Below, piece by piece: positions 1 to 12,935 of a stretch of 64,000 nucleotides of DNA. Each line of letters begins with the position of its first letter. Position 1 is the first letter of the stretch. The position numbers and the translations under genes are program-made. The notes under the pieces are model-generated. The model saw nothing but the letters and a program-made list of their open reading frames with translations. It did not search any database and was not told where the DNA came from. Source of the stretch: Blasia pusilla (lineage: Eukaryota > Marchantiophyta > Marchantiopsida > Blasiales); assembly GCA_050084515.1 (NCBI GenBank), contig CM114271.1:16244001-16308000 (forward strand), in the 5' to 3' direction.

Positions 1-1470
1 GCCAAGGAGACTGCGCTTGAGGCTGAGCTTCATGGCCTTAAGGGGCAGCTGAAGGATGCAGAAATCAAACTTAGGGGTTTAAAGGAACTCCAGCAGAAAG
101 TGTTAATAGCTGATGAGAAGCAGCGGGAACAGGTCTTTCTCAACCCACTATTACTTACAAGCCTTTCCTTGCAGAAAACATTAGTAGCACAACTTAATTT
201 TTTTTTTTTTTGGGGGTATGTGATGATATAAACTGGATTTGACAGCACTTTTTTTCTGTTCAAGAAATTAATGGTTATCTGTTCGTTGGAGTGTGCTTTG
301 TAAGCTTTTTCTCCGGTATGGGCATGTTGATTCTTTTGACTTCTTTATGGTAACGAAATAGAATACATAATTTTTGAAGATTGGTGATGGTTGTTAAAGT
401 TCGATATTTCTTCATGTTGAGATGTTCTTCTGAGTTTGAAACACAGAGGTCTGAGTATGAATAAATGTGGAATACAATCGAGAATTAAAACGAGGTGCAC
501 GGTGTGTGGAAAATTGTCTTGTATCTTCTATGTCTTGTTGTACGGCTGCTTTGGTTGGTTAGAGATGAGAATTGGTCGTGGTAATTTTGATGAGCAGACG
601 TCCTTGAAGGTCTGACTACCTTTGATATTCCTAATGGCTGCATCCAGAGTGCCAGTGTTCTGAAGGAGCGTCAGAAATATGCAAGCACTCTAGAGGAGCT
701 CTCAAAGTTGAAGGAAGAGATGGCATCTCTGCAGAAATCTGCATCTGAACAAGGAGCTGTCATTTCTGAGTTAAAAGAACAACTGGAATCTCAGAAGAAG
801 TCTTCAATTGCACAAGAGGAGGTGGTATTAAAACTGAAAAATCAGTTGAAGGAATGTCCCAAGGAGACATCAACCAATTCTCATGAGGAAGTGATACAGC
901 TAAAAGAACAACTGGCTACTCAGGTTTGGCAGTGCAACCTTGTAAATTTCTCTAATCCAACTCCACATGGACGGTGGTGTGTACATGTGGACGAGATCTT
1001 GGGCTAGTTGCAGTAGAATATATTTGCAAGCTGACTTGGTGGTATTGTTTTCATAAGGTAGAGGTTCTCTTACCATACTGTGCTGTTTCGGTTCTGTTTC
1101 TGTGAAGTTCGTGTTAAAGTTGCATCTAAGACCTCTATGCCCGCAGAAATCTGAGCACGAAAAGCAGAAATCCGAATTCGAAAAGCAGAGAACTGAGTAC
1201 GAAAAGCTTCAAGCACAATTCAATTCCACAACTGTCGCGACAAAGGATTTCACCTCAAAAGCCCCTGCACAAGATGGGAAACTAAGGAGGAGGAGGAGCA
1301 AGAAGGGCAATATGCAGGAGGATTATACTGCACCTGAAGATGTAGTGGATGAGAAGGGTACCACTGTGAAATCAAGCTCCATCAGTAGAGGTCTTCTGAG
1401 TATGCTTGTCGCCATTTCTGTAGGATCATCCCTGTTAAGCTTCTACTTCACCAAGAGGATCTATCAATGA
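1..1470 (+). CDS. Coiled-coil protein with C-terminal membrane anchor (3' part of gene)
   Basis: Partial gene, cut by the window start. Three exons join in phase 0: 1-132, 648-923 and 1147-1470 (stop TGA), with GT-AG introns of 515 and 223 bp. The product is rich in Glu, Lys, Gln and Leu with heptad spacing. Exon 3 opens with three near-identical 7-residue repeats of the form K/R-S/T-E-x-E-K-Q/L. A basic patch (LRRRRSKK) follows, then an acidic linker, and the last 27 or so residues form one hydrophobic segment with a short KRIYQ tail, so the protein is probably tail-anchored. Coiled coil, basic NLS-like patch and terminal membrane segment recall plant nuclear-envelope-associated proteins or golgin-type tethers, but I cannot choose between them and infer no function. 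Exons and frame are clear; identity is not. Confidence 0.75.
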
Positions 1471-2179
1471 ACATACAGCCCAGAGGAGAAATGCCTATCT
1501 ATTGAATAGACTCATGCCAGAGTTATACCTCAAACGGTAGCGATGACATCAACGTTTAGGGTTGAGGCATTGGCATGGTGAGTTGCCATTGGGCGTAGTA
1601 TCTCTTAAACAAACGGATACCTGTTTCTTGTAGATAGCCTCCTAGTCGATTATGCATATGCACGGCGTCACCGCCCTCGGAAGTGGCTGTAACTGCACTG
1701 ATTCTTCCCCATTTTCTCTCACCAGTTTAACAACAGAAACGAGTACCTTATGATGAAAGTAGTTCATTAGCTGTTGGCTAGTCGCATTAAACAGTTCCTT
1801 ACCTTATTTTTTCCAGTAAGGACTCTGTCATGTTATTTCATGTTTCTTGTCCGCATTGGATACCAATATGACCTTTCCGCACCAGTAAAATTGAGATTAT
1901 TTATCATCCGAGTCATATTGGAACTTTGAAGCGCCTTTTTTGAAGACCCTCAGACCAAACCCTTAAGAAGTGTACGGGCATTTTCTGACTCTTACGGCAG
2001 ATTTCATTCCCGCTGTTCGTGCATCAGAAGCTACCAATTTCCTCCCCATGGAAATTGCACCAACCGCCTTGGGGACCTTCACACCGGGGGCGGATTCGTT
2101 TGTGTCCCGGTGCCCTCTTCACCATTCAGCCTTGGGGAGGCTTCTGGCTCACCGTAAACCTCGAATTGTACCCGACAGT
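1471..2179. other. 3' flank of the coiled-coil gene, no gene seen
   Basis: The stretch presumably holds the 3' UTR of the preceding gene. No exon, RNA gene or repeat unit is recognised. Confidence 0.5.
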
Positions 2180-2415
2180 GTGGAGATTCGTCCAAGACCT
2201 TAGGCCTGTCAAAAATAATTTGCGAAGGTGGGAACGAGGGAGTAAGTGCGTCTCTCGAAAATCCACTCCATATGGATGCCAATTCGCAAAAGACGATGTG
2301 GAGATTGGTCCCAAGACCTCAGGCCTTTCAAAAATAATTCGCGAAGGTGGAAACGAGGGAGCAAGTGCGTCTCCCGAAAATCCACTATTCGGATGCAAGT
2401 TTGCAATAGAAATAC
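2180..2415. repeat. Two tandem copies of a 118-bp unit
   Basis: The segment starting gtggagattcgtccaagacc at 2180 recurs at 2298 with about 85-90% identity. Long open frames on both strands here follow from the duplication and look non-coding. Confidence 0.75.
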
Positions 2416-2486
2416 GACGCCTGAATAAGAGCGTATGGAAACGCCCATTGAAAGTTCGGGAAGGTGCGTTCATGGAGTGGACTACC

Positions 2487-2650
2487 CATGAGAAAAGAAA
2501 TCCCATAACTTCTAATTTATACTATTTCCGGAGGAGTGATTTTCAAATGGGGACAGCATAGAGAACCCATTTGAAAAAGACATGAGAAAAGAAATCTCAT
2601 AACTTCTAATTTATATGGGGACATCATAGAGAACCCATTTGAAAAAGACA
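2487..2650. repeat. Imperfect direct duplication, 94-bp spacing
   Basis: The word catgagaaaagaaatc and the following 18 or so bases at 2487 recur at 2581. A second shared block (catagagaacccatttg) follows in both copies. Confidence 0.7.
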
Positions 2651-4510
2651 CCATCACGTGTCATTTGAACCCAGAATTTACGATGCGTTGCATGGGCATT
2701 CAGGTAGTATAACGGTGTGTTTAGGGTAACGGGATGGCGGAGTGGAACATGCATTGCACGGTCCTCTTATGGGTTCTAACTAGTTTGAACTACGGAAGGA
2801 ATGATGGAGTGAACCAACAAGAGTTCAAGAAGCCCAGGGGCTCATGGAGTGGAGTTCCCTTGAAAAGAAATCCCATAAAATCTAACTTGAACATCATAAG
2901 GAATGATTTATAGACATCTAACAACTTTTGGCAACAACCTCTCCCATTATGTAGAGCAATGGAAACCTCTTGTCTCCAATAGTTAAAACAACTCGTTCCT
3001 TGGGTGGAGTAGATGCACACATTTATTAAACCCATGGCTCCATATATTCCAATGGCTAAAGGAACAAATAATGTCCTTCATGAAGGCCATATCTTGGAGC
3101 TTCTACCACCCTAAACTTCTCAAGCAATAGGATCATTCAAAGTCGAATTAAGGGGTCCCAACCGTTCGGGGATCCGCTTGAATACTTGATAATACATTTA
3201 CAATAATGATGTGCATCGCAATTACATCCACTAGTGATTTCATGGGATTCACATATGACGTCCATTCATAGCTCCTCCATGTGAACTACTGCGCATAGTA
3301 CGATTTCGATTTCTACAAGAATTTGCCCGACGCTTAGATGTACATTTTCCCCGCCTTTAACATCGGGTCGTTTCCTCCGAACCGACATGAGTAGTTACGG
3401 CCCTTACAAGTTCTTCCGTTTTTTGTTTCTCCCCATCTAATCTATCCACGTGTCCTACATGATGAGTATTTTCTCCCCATTCCTAGCAAAGGTCCGCACA
3501 CTAGTTTCCACTATCTACCCAACGAACCTAAACCCTAAGCTGTGTTCATTTATCAACAAAGTTGTCTATCTAATAATGATAGCACAATACTTTCGGGGGG
3601 AGGGAGTTCAAATTTTGTAGGCAAGTTTCATTCCACAATCCGAAACGCTAAAACCGGACAGCCTCTGCCGATGGCGGTTCCGTCCGACCCATAGGAGGAT
3701 CGAAAGGAGGCAGAGCGTATTCACGACCGGAGTTGACAGCATTTCCATCCATCCATCTGCGCGTCGGCGTCGGTCCTCGACGCGACGATCCAGTCAGCCT
3801 CCGGACCCGCGACACTTGTGCTCATGCGATGGGTCTGGCTGAAGCTGACTCGCCACTCGCCATGCAAAGCCGTCCGCTCGCGACCGGACGCCGGGACGGC
3901 CGAGATGGGCCGGGTCGTTCATACCCACTGCCGACCGCTCATACGCTGACACGACGACTAGGCCACTGTCTGGATTGCTCTGCTTCTCATGCGAATTCGC
4001 CGCTGAGTCATCAAATGGCATACACGCGCACAGGTGTCAAGCTCTAAATGTGTTTCGGTCCCCTAATGGTCCGCTTTTCTCCGCGGGGAGCTGTTAAGAG
4101 TTCTGCGTTGCAAGTTTATTTGTTCCCACCCTTTGGTGAGTTGAGAGAGGTAGGGAGTGGCCCCTTTTTTTTTCTTTGTGGTTTTCATGTACTCTTTGTT
4201 CCTTTTTTCTTATTTTGTACTCCTATGCTCGGTAAGAACTATGATTTCGGGAAAGAACCGGTGTGCCGAAAAATCCTGGGCGAGCATTGTACTCGATTTT
4301 TAGTTCCCTCGGATGAGTTTTCGATTTTTATTGAGTGCCCTTTCGGTCTTTTGAAAGGGGTGGGAACAAATAATGTAGGGCCACATGACATTGTGTTCCC
4401 ACCCGTCCTATACACATGACGTATCCGTGACTGGATCGTCATCCCTCATTGGTCTGGTGACGAGATCACCGACGGCCAAAAGGAGCTGACCCCTTCAAAC
4501 GAATCGATTT
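2651..4510. other. Intergenic, no supported gene
   Basis: This is AT-rich non-coding DNA with a GC-rich, CpG-rich island at about 3650-4040. Open frames in the island (for example 3733-4047) have no recognisable domain and overlap frames on the other strand, so I do not call a gene. Confidence 0.5.
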
Positions 4511-4575
4511 CAAACGGGATCGGCAAACGGGATCGCTTTCAAACGGGATCGGGTTTCAAACCCGATTGATTCGAT
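4511..4575. repeat. Short repeat of the word caaacgggatcg
   Basis: Three close copies of caaacgggatcg at about 4511, 4524 and 4540 are followed by an inverted partial copy (tttcaaacccgat). Confidence 0.6.
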
Positions 4576-7500
4576 GCTGCTGCTGATACTGACGTAAGAT
4601 TTTTTAGTGTTCTCACTTGCTCCTCGATCCGGAATTTCATGAAAGCTTCCCTAATTTCTAGCCAGATCCGTCCACGGCGTATAGTGATTTAGAAAGCAAT
4701 GTCGATGTCAATTAACTTCTTGTAGAAGACTTCAATTAGAAGTAGTCGGGAAGGGGGGCAGACGTTCAAGCTCCCACGATGCTCACCATCATCCATATCT
4801 AATGCAAATGCATGCACCAGATTTGACTTTGAAACGACGGTGAAGAGCTTTGAGACTGCATTTTGCAATTTTGATGTGCACAGATGTGAGCACGAATTGC
4901 GTTAATAGCATTCGCCAAACAGATTTTCTCCCAAGTGCATGCTCTTCCCCAACACTGAAAGAAGTAAACTGGGATGGGGCTTAGGTGGTTGAGAGAAACA
5001 CACAAAATAAGAACAAGGCTTGGATTTCCATGCAGTACATGTTCCTTCCCCTTCCTAGCTCCTTCAAATCTTGTGCAAAAACCAGAGTATTTCGAGAACC
5101 CAGAGAGAGAGATTAGTATTTGTCAAGACACTTCCTGCAAAGTGCGCACTGAAAATAATCTAGAAAAGACAAATCTCTCCGGATCCTCAGAGCCCACAAG
5201 TTGCTATTGTGATATCCCTCGCAGTTTTGCTTCCATCAAGACCTTCCCCTCTCTCTCAAAAAATCTACGAAAGGCACTACAATACTCTCTTCCTCTCAAG
5301 AGAGATCTATGGCCAACAACAATACAACGTGAATGCATGCTCAGTATCTCTCTGGTAGCTTCTCGTCGTTCCGCCTTCGCAACGACAGATGTGAAGCTGC
5401 GGCTGATTACGTCAACAGACAGGAGAGTAGAGTACGCACCTGCAGATTCTTCTCGCCATTTTTTGCTCTATCTAGCTTGCTCTCTCTAAATTCTCCACTT
5501 GTTGGATGTTTCCATTCGTGGATTGCGTGCATTTCGCGACCTGAGATTCGCGGCTCCATTCTAAGAATGAAGGCATCAACATGAGCAGCTCCACAATCAG
5601 GTTCTCAATGACCATCCGTTGATACCAACAAGACGTTACGGTGTTTTGCAAGATACTCTCACTGTTGCTCTGGGAGACATTGATATCAGCGCAAGAAGTC
5701 GATGATTTGTATGAAACCTAGTTACACAGCTTTGTCAGCCAACCCGGGGTGGCAACTAATAGTCGACCTGTCCCTCCTACATAACGAATGCCTAACCTAA
5801 ATGATGCCCTCACGCTTGCACATGCTCGCAAACGGTCCCATCATCCTGCATGTATGTAGCGAGGACTCTAGTGAACCCTTTCTAAACCTCGGTATCAAAA
5901 AATTGTGATTGTGGACAGGATACGATTGTATGCAAGAGCGACAGGAATGCACCAGAATAGAACCAGTTAACCAAGAGGCTGCTGCGACCAAAATTACCCA
6001 CATGCGCAAAATCCTTCTTCTCGCAGAGATTTCAAACCACGCCCTCCTCATCTCCTCCGCTAGTAGTGGTAGCTGCTCCACTCGCTCCACCATTGGAATA
6101 GTAGTTAACTCCCATCTCCACTCCCTTCTTTAAAGTAGAGAGTACATTTATCTGCAATGAGGTTTGACGGGTAACAAGCAGGTAGATTACGACGAACAGG
6201 TGTTACCCCTCCCTCCCACACAAACTCAAATCACAAATCAAAACAAATAAGATTGATCAATCAACCAATCACACCACGGCACAAGCGAAAATAGGTCCCC
6301 TTTTTAGGTCCCTTACGGTCAGAAAATAATGAAGTGAAAACAGGTCCCCTACCTTTATTTTTAGGGTCTCTTACGCGGAATATTTTTAATCCAAGCTTCG
6401 CTTCTCATGGACAAAACTTTTTTTTTCCTTTCCACACATAGTAACCCCATGTTTCAAAAAATAGTTTAGATATTCCCTACACATGTTTAGGGCACCTGGA
6501 TAAATTAGATGAAGGGAAAAAAATACGAAGAATTTGTGAGGGTCGTAATTAAGAAACAGTTTTGACACAAGAGTTTCTAAATTCTAATGGAAGGATGTAT
6601 GTGCCATGCACAAGCACAAGGGGTAGTGACAAGAGTATTTGGTTAGTTGTCTTAGCCCAAAACTTTTGGTGACAGGAATTATCCGGACGTCGCCATGACG
6701 CAATTAGATGGAAAATAGAATTATATGGTGGCTTATGTTGTCCGATGGTAAGAGATGGTCTATGACCGGAGCTCTAAGGCGGCCTTGATAATTCTTTAAC
6801 TGCCTTAAAATTTTAAATTTAAACCTAGATTCATGTGTGGATAAGTATCAAGTTTGTGTTGGTAAAAAATGATAGCCATTTATTTTTAGGGTGTCTCTAA
6901 CAAGTGGGCTCCATCGACTCCATGGCCTCTCAAAAACTTGCACACCTAGTAGCACATGATGAAGATCATAGCACTCGGTCGTTTGCTTTAAACTTACTTG
7001 GATCGTCTCTTCTCAAATCCCCCTCGCATCACAAAATGTTCCACCAACCTAGTCCCACCAATGTCAACCTCTAAGACGAAAGGCGTCAAAAAAAAAAAAA
7101 CAATAAAGTAGCACAATAATAACAATGAAATCCCTAAGAATATTCCTACCACGAATTCTTGCGTGCTCTTAAGAGACTTCTTTCTCTTCACCCGTTTTAA
7201 ACCTAACACAAGTCACAAGTCAATGCGGACACTTTCGTCAATGATCGACTATAGGCCAAGACGAGACTCCCACCATAAAAAAATATAATGAAATAAAGTC
7301 GTCACCAATAGCTCAAGCTCTTCTCCATGTGACTTTGGCATGACATCCTCTTTGATGAGGGAAAATCAGATCTCTAAACTTTTACCCCACAAAAGTGGCA
7401 TATACGAGTTTCATGCCACCTTCTCCTTTCTGCACCTCCTGAGTAACTCGAAGTAAGCTAATCGAGGTTAATTTGATCAGCCTTTCTTTTTCCAATTCGA

Positions 7501-8245
7501 ATATACAGTTTGACCTTTGAAAAGGATGGAAATGAGATATTTTAAGCTCAATTCCACTCGAGTCCAATTCTGGAGAGATTAGTAGAGATGTTTATATTTT
7601 CGCCAAATCACCGATCGCATGCTCGTTTCCGATCTGCCTTTGGCATTCAGTCAATGACACTCGTTTACCATCTCCTTTTGACACCGATTAGATGAGATTG
7701 TCATCTACGAGGGAAAAGCACCTCAATGTCACCTCAAGAAAATCTCAAATCGAATCAGCCGAGCGAAAACGCTCTGCAAATGACGCCGTGAAATTGGGGC
7801 GTCCGTGCTCAACAGGAGCTCCCGATGACTTTTCTGCTCGAGGTGCCAAGAAGTGATCGACGGAGTCGGTTATGTAGACAGATACAGACTTGATGAAGGT
7901 CGTGGTGAGAGCTGCAGTGAAAGTGCAGGATAGCGTGAAAAAAAGACGCATCAGCATGGCATCGCACCGCAGTGGTCGCATCGCTTTACATTTAAGGTTT
8001 TTGTTGCGATCATAACGGAGACTGGCTCCGAGTCGCGATGTTAAACAGCGCTGGCCGAAGCAGGAGATGTCGGCCATGTCCGCTGGGGCAGGAGCCACCA
8101 GGATCATGAGCCTCGCGTGTGACATCGAGAGCGAGATTCTCTCGGAATCCGGAGGAACGTCCTCATTTCCCGGAGTTTGCAGCGGCAGCCGCTCAAGTGG
8201 TTGATTGTTTCTCCGGTGCTGAAACGCTGTTCGTCAGCCTCAGCT
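4576..8245. other. Intergenic, no supported gene
   Basis: Open frames such as 4974-5489 (+) and 7745-8125 (-) reach 126-171 codons, but show no domain, splice-supported extension or family resemblance. I see nothing here I can name. Confidence 0.45.
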
Positions 8246-8347
8246 TCCGGTGCGCAATCGCTGCGCATCATCCTCTGCTTTCGGTGCGGAATCGCTGCGA
8301 ATCAGCCTCTGCTTTCGGTGCGTAACCGCTGCGAATCAGCCTCTGCT
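8246..8347. repeat. Three tandem copies of a 34-bp unit
   Basis: The core tcggtgcggaatcgctgcga recurs every 34 bp at about 8247, 8281 and 8315. The period is not a multiple of three, so the repeat shifts frame and is unlikely to be coding. Confidence 0.8.
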
Positions 8348-9099
8348 TCTGCTCACCACTCTTCTCATACCTACAAGCGATTTCGTGGAGCTGTTGGTGG
8401 TGTTCACCCGCCCGAGGTCGATTGCTGAGTTCTCGAATCAAGAGAAGCGCGAGCATCAATCTCTCAATTGATGAGTAGTCTTATCGGCATTCCTAAATGA
8501 TGAGCAGTTGAAGTTGAGCATCTCCTCTCTTTTGTTGTTGTTGATATTGTTTATGCTGTTGGTGAGTCTCTTTTGTTGTTGATATTGTTTATGCTGTTAG
8601 TGAGTTTCGTTGTTAATGGGAACCTTCTTCCTTTTCTGGTCTTGTTGTGGCCTTCAGGTTTTCACTCTTTGAGTCCCCTTTTTTCTATTTCCCATGGGTT
8701 TTCCATCACTCGTTTTTATCCAAGTGAAGTTATTATTAGAAGAAAAGGGGTTTTAGGGTTTATTTTATTTGAATTGAAAAAAAACTAAAAATTGGGGTCG
8801 ATTGAGGTTGAGATATGGAAGAGGTGGATTAATTTATTTTCTAATATATACTATTATTTGCAACTCCACATGCATAACAAGATGATAGAATAAGACAAAA
8901 TAGGGATATAGTTCAATTTTCCCTTCCATTCATAATATGCGGAGAATAAGTTCGAATGTTGCTAGGCGGAAAATATATGCACACCCATGTGAAGTTATGT
9001 TTCTTTGGTGGGGGAGGGATTGCTTTCTTGGATTTTATTTTCGAAGAGGGGCTTACATGTGTTCGGGTCTTAAATAAGTAGTGGGGTTATATATGCACG

Positions 9100-9400
9100 A
9101 AAAAATATTTTTGTGTGCAGCACGGGCATGCTAACTAGTTTATATTACTAGTTAGTACATGTGAGGGATGCAAGGTCCTCTTCATATATGATTGGAATTT
9201 GAAAATGAAATTGCCACGCGTCATATTCTGAAGGTGTCGCCATTATATGATCGCTCCTCAAATTAAAGGTTAGTGTTGTGAGGGATGCAATGTCCTCTTC
9301 ATATATGATCGGGATTTGAAAAAAAATTGCCACAGGTCATACTCTGAAGGTGTCGCCATTACATAATCGCTCCTCAAATTATAGTATAGATTAAAAGAAG
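9100..9400. repeat. Two 117-bp tandem units beside a Helitron-like 3' end
   Basis: Units start with gtgagggatgcaa at 9161 and 9278 and share ctcttcatatatgat and the closing word cgctcctcaaatta. Immediately upstream, gtgcagcacgggcatgctaa followed by ctagt (to 9139) resembles the terminal hairpin plus CTAG of the Helitron-like units at 12.4 and 48.7 kb. A diverged copy of the unit's closing part lies at 22.70-22.78 kb. Confidence 0.55.
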
Positions 9401-9439
9401 ATGGGATTAGAGAATCCCTATTGACACTTGTGTCTTGTG

Positions 9440-12026
9440 AGGATTGGATTAAATTTATTTTTTGCTATTGTGAAGCATGTTCTATGCATGGGATTAATAA
9501 TTCAGAATAAAGATTGAAAATAAAATTTCTTGTTGCCCATGTTCTTAAAAAAATTTTGTTTGCTCATGTAAAGTATAAAGGTGTATGCGATGCAATCGAT
9601 TATCTTCCCTTGATAATATACAAGATTTGAAGAGTTTTAGGCTTTCAAAGCTAGAGCATTTAAGCACTTTTTTGCATAACTAAAGTCTTAAAGAGCCAAT
9701 GAGACCAAAGTTTAGGGTTAAGATTCTAAGAAAAGAGGGCCTTCTAATTTTCCAATATATGGTAAGAAATCTAGATGCTCATATCCGTTAATTTTTCAGA
9801 AAAGTGAACTTATTAACTAAATCCCATCAATTGAAGGGAATGAAGTAAAACCTACTAGCAGTGAATGCTTCTTCAATGCTAGTACCTTCAATGAAATCAA
9901 TCCCTTGTCTAGAGCTAATCTTCTTATCATATGGCTCTATTAACCTATTACTCAATGGGGATTGTCCCATTTTCTTTAGATTTGTTTCCTATGCGGTCTT
10001 TATTTTGTTTTTCTTGTGGGATTTTCCCCATTTATCTTTGTCTAATAAAAAGTATATTTAATGCACTCGATGTGAAAGTATGCCCTATTGTCTCTCATAG
10101 TTTCTTGAGAGCCTACTAGTAAAAATACCCTTGCAATGCATTGATATCCATGATATTTTTAGCATGATAAATAATGATCCATTTTTAGAATAATCTACAA
10201 ATTCTATTGTAGAAAGGTATTCTTAACTCTATAAAAAAAGAAATACCTCATCGCTTCCTTTATGAGGCTTGTAGTGCATATACATATTCTTGCATTATAT
10301 TTAGTACTGTCACACATGCATACATACAGTAACATCCGCATCACAACACATTTTAAGAGGCCATACAAAAATTAGTTGAGAAACACGTGACCCTCTCAAT
10401 TGTTGAAAAGTTGAGCCAAGCCCATCCATCTAAGGGAATCCAGGTCTAATGCATTGCCAAAAAAGTTATCCTAACATGTGCTTGGATGACTACGATGTTA
10501 AGAGATGAGCCTCTCCTTGGGGTATACCCTCTCCAATTCCCATGGCTCCAAGAAGAGGACATGTATATATATGTTAGCCCAAACTTTGTAGCTAGTTCTT
10601 GACTAATTAAGAAGTTCAAATTGAAGAAATTTCTGAGAAAGTCCTTAGAAATGTTACGTATGCATAAGTTACCAAAGGGAGATTGACATGTTATTCCTTG
10701 ATAGTTCACTCCTAACCACACATATAACCCCACTACCAAGCCATACTATCTAGTCTCTCACTCGACTACGACTAATGTGATAAGCTTCACTTATTTTCTA
10801 ACATTATTTCTACAAGAAATAAACTCTCTTCTTTGAATTTTAAAATAAATGAAACCACTGAGAGTTCCATTCATACACCACCAAATGTAAGGTAGTGATT
10901 CACCTTATTTTCTTTCCATAGGACGTAATATAACATCTCATATTTCCCTTTTGAAGTGTTATTCATTTCTTATAGAAGAAACCTTCGAATTTGTCATACA
11001 ATCGTACATTGCAATTAACATTATAGATGGTTCTTGGATGAATTTGTAAAGTAGAGAATGAATGTTGTAATCAATATGATATAACAATATTTTCACACAT
11101 AATATTTCCATAGGATTTAAAATTTTATGTAATTTTTAATAATTCATACTATTAAAGATAGAATAATTTGCATGGGATACCTTAGAAATTCCTTGTCCCA
11201 TATCATGAAGATTCTCTCTTTCTAAAAACTTCTATACAATAACAAGTGGAAGGGGGCTCAAGAGTTGAGATCTGTGTTTTAGGAGAGGATCCAGGGGGGA
11301 TTTGGTGCTATAGTTAATCATTTTCAATCTTTATCTCGAATTCTATTGTTAATATTTATTTTCTTTAATTTTAATGGTAAAAATGTTGTGTTGTGGCGTT
11401 TGGCACTACAAATGCTATGTGTTGCATCCAAGGCAAGCATGATAATTCAATGAAGGATATTCATTGCAAGAGAAAGACATGCGAGGGTATCTTTTTTGAC
11501 CAAGATTTTATGTACCCTTTTATAATTGATACAAAGCCTAAATGCTTATTTTATGCATATTTTGAAGCTAATAACTTCTTATGCTCATGACTACGATTGA
11601 TTAGTAATGTATTTTTTCCCTTGTCGTGAGACACTTGATGGAATCTAATATAATATCAAGAAATCATCATACAAAGGATAAAAAAGGATCAAATAATAAT
11701 ACAATTTCCAAAATTATAATTTATTCATCAAATTAGAGAACATTGATGCTTGCAAATTAGAAATGAGCTATGAGGGGGAAGCTTAAATTGAATACAAGGG
11801 TTGGAAATGCCTCATCCAAATAAGGAAGAGGATGGAAAGTAGTGGATAGTGGTAGATTTCCATGGAGAGAAACCAACACTCTACCATATGATCCATTATA
11901 TGTGGGTAAGAGATGACATAAGGATGGCAATATGCACATCTTTACTTTTCATGTAGAGATCTCTTCCAATCATGAGGTGTAGACATATAATATTGAATGC
12001 ATATCAATTATTCATAAAATCCTTCA
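9440..12026. other. AT-rich intergenic DNA, nothing recognised
   Basis: Strongly AT-rich sequence with only short open frames. No gene, RNA or clear repeat is seen. Confidence 0.5.
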
Positions 12027-12772
12027 TTTATATAATTAGAAGAGGATGGGGTTAAAGGAAACCCTCTTTAGGTGTTGACACATGTCACTTTAAGAGAGGG
12101 AGTTCAAGCAATAGGAGATAATTAAATTAAACGAGGAAGGTAAAGGAAGACGATAGGTTTTTTTTAAAATCTGAAGATCACTCGTGCATAGCACGGACAA
12201 CACTCTGATAGTATATATATTTTGTACTAATGTTTTCATAAATTCCAAGTTTTGGTGCCATCCTTTTATTAGGTTTTTTTTAACTAATAGGGATAGTCAA
12301 TTCATTCCCTAATCCCTTATGGTAGATCTCGGAAGGCTGAATTATGATGATCTTTTGTCTACAAAAACGGTAGTTTGCCCAAAAGTTGGAATATATGAAA
12401 ACATTAGTGCAAAATCTATATTATTATTGGAGAGTGTCTTCTTGATTTGCAAACACATGTCTGCTTGACATGTGGCAACTGGGTAGCAAGATTTTTTTTT
12501 GAATTTGTGTGCAATTTAATTAATCGCTTCACTTTCGTGCATGACACGGGATACAAACTAGTATATACTATTAGAGTGATCTTCAAGTTTTAAAAAATCT
12601 TTGGTCTTCGTTTTCCTTCCTCATTTAATTTAATTGTCTACTCTTAATTGAACTTCCTCTCTTAAAAGTGACATGTGTTAACGCCAGAAGAACCCTTAGA
12701 GAACATGTGTCAGTATATGAGGAGTGTTTCCTCTAATCCTATCCTCTTTTAATTATATAAATTATCACAGAT
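12027..12772. repeat. Inverted pair of a Helitron-associated repeat
   Basis: The block 12027-12182 (+ sense: tataattagaagaggatggg, then ttaaattaaacgaggaagg, ctgaagatcac) is found reverse-complemented at 12575-12772. The right arm carries about 40 bp not present in the left. Left arm: a hairpin-like ctcgtgcatagcacgg follows at 12181. A third copy in + sense lies at 49002-49165. The arms flank a compact Helitron-like unit. Confidence 0.65.
12415..12561 (+). mobile_element. Non-autonomous Helitron-like element, 147 bp
   Basis: The element begins TCTATATTATTATTGGAGAG at 12415 and ends at 12561 in CTAG, preceded about 10 bp upstream by a short hairpin (cgtgcatgacacgg). It is flanked by A on the left and T on the right. 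A TC start, 3' hairpin, CTRR end and A/T target are hallmarks of plant Helitrons. It encodes no protein, so it would need a Rep/helicase supplied elsewhere. The assignment rests on termini only. Confidence 0.55.
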
Positions 12773-12935
12773 AATTAAAATAATAAAAAATTTGATAACT
12801 TTTCATTTATGTCCTACCAAGCTTTGATATTTTTCATTCATTCAAATTTCAAACATCCTTAGACGCTTTGGCGTCTCAATTTTCATTTTTTTTCATCCCG
12901 TTTCAACTTTGTCGAATCAAATTTAAAACATCTTT

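Noticed and set aside
2019-2561. 180-codon open frame overlapped by frames on both strands
   Set aside because: It covers two tandem repeat units, all frames are open by repetition, and no domain or splice context supports coding.
7745-8125. 126-codon minus-strand gene
   Set aside because: No domain, no repeatable homology, and overlapping open frames nearby.
8500-8780. Relic of a family-B 3' tail
   Set aside because: T-rich wording resembles 59.4-59.6 kb (gttgatgatatt, ctgttggtga) but the match is too short and gapped to support.
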